From: JAHECQ01 sp047638695
GTDB lineage: Bacteria; Actinomycetota; Acidimicrobiia; Acidimicrobiales; SZUA-35
Reading direction: 5' to 3'
Length of the DNA stretch: 8,946 nt
Assembly: GCA_047638695.1 (NCBI GenBank)
Contig: JBLINY010000158.1
Location: 1-8,946, forward strand
Made by a program: the position numbers and the translations under genes. Positions 6,461 to 8,946 of this stretch are shown in pieces (the stretch's first letter is position 1; the number at the start of each line of letters is the position of its first letter). Under the pieces are notes generated by a model. That model had not been told where the DNA came from. It searched no databases and worked only from the letters and a program-made list of their open reading frames with translations.

Positions 6461-7608
6461 CCGCTCTACCCCTCGCAGGTGTCCGTATCTGCGATCTCAC
6501 TACCGTTGTTATGGGGCCACTGGCGACCCGCATGTTGGCCGACATGGGCGCAGAGGTCCTACGCATTGAGGGTCCTGAAGGCGACATAGTTCGCGACTAC
6601 GAGCCAATGCGTTCACCGAAGATGAGTGCCTTCGGCATGAATCTCAATCGCAACAAGCGCAGCATCGTTCTCGATCTGAAGGACGACCGCGACCGCAATG
6701 CTCTCAACCAGATCATCGCCCAGAGCGACGTCTTTATCACCAACATGCGCCGCGGTGCCCTCGAGCGCCTTGGACTCGACGAAGCTGGCGTCCGCGCCCA
6801 TCGCAGCGACATTATTTATTGCATATCGAACGGGTATGGCAGCGATGGGCCCAACGCCGACCACGCCGCCTACGACGACGTGATCCAGGCCGTTTCGGGG
6901 TTGGCGTCCACCTTCGAATGGTCGGGCGGCGAGCCAAAACTGGTGCCAAGTATCTATGCCGACAAGGTGACCGGGGTGCACATTGCCTTCGCCGTGTCAT
7001 CGGCATTGTTTGGGCGAGCTAGCACTGGCGAGGGCTCGATGATCGAGATCCCGATGGCCGAGACGATGGCCGCTTTCAATCTGGTCGAACATTTGAGTGG
7101 CCACACCTTTGAACCCCATGAGGGTGAGTTCAGCTACAACCGCATTCGCACGCCCAACCGCAAGCCCCGTCGAACATCGGATGGTTGGATCGTCATCCTT
7201 CCCTACAGCGAGGACAACTGGCATCAGTTCTGGAACTTCTGCGGCGCGCCCGAGTACCTGGAGGACGAGCGCTTCGAGACTCGCTCGAAACGGGTGATTT
7301 ATGCCGATGATCTCTACGGGCTGATGGACGGGGTGGTGAAGAACAAGTCCACCGCCGAGTGGAGTGCGTTCTGCACCGAACACTCGATCCCGATGGCCGA
7401 AGTCGTTCAGCTCGAACATATTGGCGACCACCCGCACTTTAAGGCTGTTGGTCTCATTCAAGACGACGAGCACCCGACCGAGGGCAGCTATCACTACGTT
7501 CGGGACACCATCCGTATCAACGGTGAGAACCCCACCCTTCGCCATCACGCCCCTCGTCTGGGCGCTGATACAGACGACGTGTTGCGCGAGCTCGGCATCG
7601 AGCGCTGA
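6457..7608 (+). CDS. Family III (CaiB/BaiF) CoA-transferase, single domain
   Basis: A 383-residue cytosolic enzyme of normal family length. It transfers CoA between organic acids, or is an acyl-CoA racemase-type member of the same fold. Visible motifs are LAGVRICDLTTVVMGPLATR at the N-terminus, LADMGAEVLRIEGPEGD (28-43), NRNKRSIVLDLK (64-75), SNGYGSDGP (about 125-132), and the catalytic Asp at D169 in YADKVTG, the same number as in formyl-CoA transferase and CaiB. Its ATG overlaps the stop of the AhpD-like gene by ATGA, so both should be made from one message and probably serve one pathway. It differs from the window's other, tandem CoA-transferase in having a complete single active site. The acyl donor and acceptor cannot be predicted. 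Confidence 0.93.
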   Translation: MTALPLAGVRICDLTTVVMGPLATRMLADMGAEVLRIEGPEGDIVRDYEPMRSPKMSAFGMNLNRNKRSIVLDLKDDRDRNALNQIIAQSDVFITNMRRGALERLGLDEAGVRAHRSDIIYCISNGYGSDGPNADHAAYDDVIQAVSGLASTFEWSGGEPKLVPSIYADKVTGVHIAFAVSSALFGRASTGEGSMIEIPMAETMAAFNLVEHLSGHTFEPHEGEFSYNRIRTPNRKPRRTSDGWIVILPYSEDNWHQFWNFCGAPEYLEDERFETRSKRVIYADDLYGLMDGVVKNKSTAEWSAFCTEHSIPMAEVVQLEHIGDHPHFKAVGLIQDDEHPTEGSYHYVRDTIRINGENPTLRHHAPRLGADTDDVLRELGIER

Positions 7609-7659
7609 TGTCGTCACGCTGGTGGTAAACCGGCTGGACGTCGGCTACACCAAAGCCCA

Positions 7660-8571
7660 ATGACCTGGGCTCTCCTTCTCACCTCACTCGGCTTTGGGCT
7701 CCGTCACGGTTTCGATATTGACCACATCGCCGCCATTGCCGACCTCACCGGTGCGGCACAGAGTCGCCGACGCGGCTTCGTGTTGTCGATGTTGTACTCG
7801 GTCGGTCACGGCGTTGTCGTCTTCGGCCTTGGGGTGATAGCCATCGTTGCCGGCGCGGCGCTACCGGCATCAGTGGACGCCTGGATGGAGCGCATCGTGG
7901 GGCTCACACTGATCGCGCTCGGCGTCACGATTCTCGTCGATTTTGCTCGCAACGGACGCAACTTCCGACTTCAAAGCCGGTGGATGTTGGTGATCAACGG
8001 CACGTTCGCCGGCATTCGCCGTGTCAAGAACGCCACCAGCCAGCGGTCGATTGTTGTCGAGCACGAGCATCACCATTCGCATATCAACGACGAGCACGAG
8101 CAACAGGCTGCCCACGACCACGCCCATGTCGAAGAGCCTTCGATGGCCGATTCCCCGGCTCTGGTGAGTACGGTGCCTCCGCCTCGTCGTCGCTTTGGTC
8201 GCGGTGGTGGCTCTCGACACGCCCACGCCCACGCCCACGCATTGGCCCTGCCCGACAAACCCGGTGTCAGCTACGGTCATGGCACGGCGACCGGCATTGG
8301 CATGATGCATGGCCTGGGTGTCGAAAGCCCTACTCAGATTGCCGTCTTTGTTGCGTCGACGGCGATTGGCGGCGTGGGGTACGGGCTTGTGCTTTTGGGC
8401 GTCTGGGTTGTCGGTCTGATGCTCGCCAATGCGGTTCTGGCCCTCATCGCTTGCGCCGGGTTCTTGTCGGCCGAACGAAGCTTCGTTGTGTACGCCACTT
8501 TGGCTGTTGTGGTGGCGATCGCCAGCATCGGCGTCGGCGCGGCCTACGTCGTTGGCATCGAACTCGTCTGA
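7660..8571 (+). CDS. NiCoT/HoxN-like nickel (or cobalt) permease with His-rich loop
   Basis: A 303-residue membrane protein with about six hydrophobic segments. The first carries RHGFDIDHIAAIAD, a version of the NiCoT metal-binding signature HAxDADHI. Later come SVGHGVVVF, matching the GHSxVV segment, and GMMHGLGVESPTQ, matching the LGxDTATE segment. Between the halves (about residues 130-215) lies a hydrophilic loop very rich in His: H135, H137-139, H141, H146, H152, H154, H156, then HAHAHAH at 187-193. Such loops buffer or sense metal in transporters and nickel chaperones. It starts 51 bases after the CoA-transferase without a clear ribosome site. It lies 70 bases before sodN, so its likely job is nickel supply to that enzyme. 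Cobalt cannot be excluded. The signature has G-F for A-x and I for A, so it is a divergent member. Confidence 0.88.
   Translation: MTWALLLTSLGFGLRHGFDIDHIAAIADLTGAAQSRRRGFVLSMLYSVGHGVVVFGLGVIAIVAGAALPASVDAWMERIVGLTLIALGVTILVDFARNGRNFRLQSRWMLVINGTFAGIRRVKNATSQRSIVVEHEHHHSHINDEHEQQAAHDHAHVEEPSMADSPALVSTVPPPRRRFGRGGGSRHAHAHAHALALPDKPGVSYGHGTATGIGMMHGLGVESPTQIAVFVASTAIGGVGYGLVLLGVWVVGLMLANAVLALIACAGFLSAERSFVVYATLAVVVAIASIGVGAAYVVGIELV
8218..8241 (+). repeat. CACGCC hexamer tandem repeat encoding a His-Ala tract
   Basis: CAC-GCC is repeated four times, the last copy ending CAC-GCA. It encodes H187-A194 of the permease. A short, nearly perfect 6-bp repeat like this can expand or contract without breaking the frame. 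Confidence 0.8.
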
Positions 8572-8575
8572 GAGC

Positions 8576-8606
8576 TGGACAATCGCTTCAACAGCCGGTG
8601 TACAGT
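8576..8606 (+). promoter_or_regulatory. Possible sodN promoter (-35 TGGACA, -10 TACAGT)
   Basis: TGGACA (8576-8581, 5 of 6 to consensus) and TACAGT (8601-8606, TANNNT type) are 19 bases apart, slightly wide. Transcription would start near 8613, about 29 bases before sodN. It would let sodN be expressed apart from the permease. No regulator site was recognised. Confidence 0.4.
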
Positions 8607-8630
8607 GCGCTGACTACCCCGCAAATCTCT

Positions 8631-8635
8631 AGGAG
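8631..8635 (+). promoter_or_regulatory. Strong ribosome binding site AGGAG of sodN
   Basis: AGGAG ends six bases before ATG 8642, the strongest Shine-Dalgarno in the window, consistent with abundant expression. It fixes the start and therefore the 20-residue leader length. Confidence 0.85.
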
Positions 8636-8641
8636 AATTCC

Positions 8642-8946
8642 ATGCTGCTGAAGGCAATCTCGAAGCTCGCCGGGTCGCTTCCCGCTGACGAAATCAGTGC
8701 CCACTGCGACGGCCCTTGTGGCGTCTATGACCCCTCATCGGTTCGGATTGCAGCGGAAGCCGCGCTGTCGATGACAAAGAAGCTGCTTGACGCTGGCCCC
8801 GCCACAACCCTGGAGGCGCAGAACACGCAGTCTCGCTACATCGCTATCAAGGAAGACCAGGCCCAGGTCGCCAAGACCGAGCTGCTCATCCTGTGGACCG
8901 ACTACTTCAAGCCCCCGCACCTCGAGGCCTACCCCGAGCTCCACAC
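8642..8946 (+). CDS. sodN: Nickel superoxide dismutase precursor (NiSOD), 3' end cut by window edge
   Basis: Residues 21-31 read HCDGPCGVYDP, the nickel hook of NiSOD. Once the leader is removed, His1, Cys2 and Cys6 bind the nickel that dismutates superoxide to oxygen and hydrogen peroxide. The Streptomyces enzyme has HCDLPCGVYDP, so only the fourth mature residue differs. The body continues as expected with IKEDQAQVAKTELLILWTDYFKPPHLEAYPELH. A 20-residue leader ends in SA before the hook, as in Streptomyces, and must be cut by a dedicated protease (SodX type) to free His1; that gene would lie outside this window. 101 codons are present, so roughly 35 residues are missing if the mature enzyme is about 117 long. 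The upstream nickel permease fits. The enzyme forms a hexamer of four-helix bundles in known cases. Confidence 0.97.
   Translation, partial: MLLKAISKLAGSLPADEISAHCDGPCGVYDPSSVRIAAEAALSMTKKLLDAGPATTLEAQNTQSRYIAIKEDQAQVAKTELLILWTDYFKPPHLEAYPELH

Noticed and set aside
7980..8651. Second plus-frame open stretch of about 223 codons over the permease
   Set aside because: It is out of frame with the permease, is arginine- and cysteine-rich without domains, and runs into the sodN start; it is a shadow of the His-rich permease.

Overview
The window is GC-rich, densely packed bacterial DNA that most resembles an actinobacterium, probably an uncultured, possibly marine, member of the Acidimicrobiia. 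That placement is inference. It rests on an F420-type luciferase-like oxidoreductase, acyl-CoA enzymes of actinobacterial style, TANNNT -10 boxes sitting directly in front of start codons (leaderless transcripts), and a nickel superoxide dismutase. TGA is used as an ordinary stop by several genes here, so the genetic code is standard.

Layout. (1) 1-2071, minus strand: a tandem (two-domain) family III CoA-transferase running off the left edge. Its first domain has lost the catalytic Asp and its second has kept it. (2) 2072-2305: divergent intergenic region. (3) 2306-3478, plus: thiolase with all catalytic residues. (4) 3524-4750, plus: MFS exporter, convergent with (5) 4760-5797, minus: LLM-class F420/flavin oxidoreductase. 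(6) 5798-5848: a 51-bp divergent promoter region holding two mirror-image TANNNT-N6-ATG leaderless promoters and a 10-bp palindrome. (7) 5849-6460, plus: AhpD/carboxymuconolactone-decarboxylase-like protein interrupted by an in-frame TGA. (8) 6457-7608, plus: a second, single-domain family III CoA-transferase overlapping gene 7 by ATGA. (9) 7660-8571, plus: NiCoT-like nickel permease with a His-rich loop. (10) 8642-8946, plus: start of sodN, the Ni-superoxide dismutase precursor, cut by the right edge.

The most interesting item is gene 7. Its TGA replaces exactly the second Cys of the AhpD redox motif (C82-x-x-TGA85-x-x-x-H89). The frame stays open and family-like on both sides. Shortly after the TGA lies a perfect 7-bp hairpin with a GGTC loop, in the place and with the loop sequence expected of a bacterial SECIS. 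I read it as a selenocysteine-containing (CxxU) AhpD-like thiol peroxidase or oxidoreductase of 203 residues, which a conventional gene caller would split into two pieces.

Working together: genes 1, 3, 5, 7 and 8 look like acyl-CoA activation and breakdown with redox chemistry on an unknown substrate. Genes 9 and 10 form a separate nickel import and superoxide-defence pair. Genes 7 and 10 both point to oxidative-stress handling with trace elements (Se, Ni).
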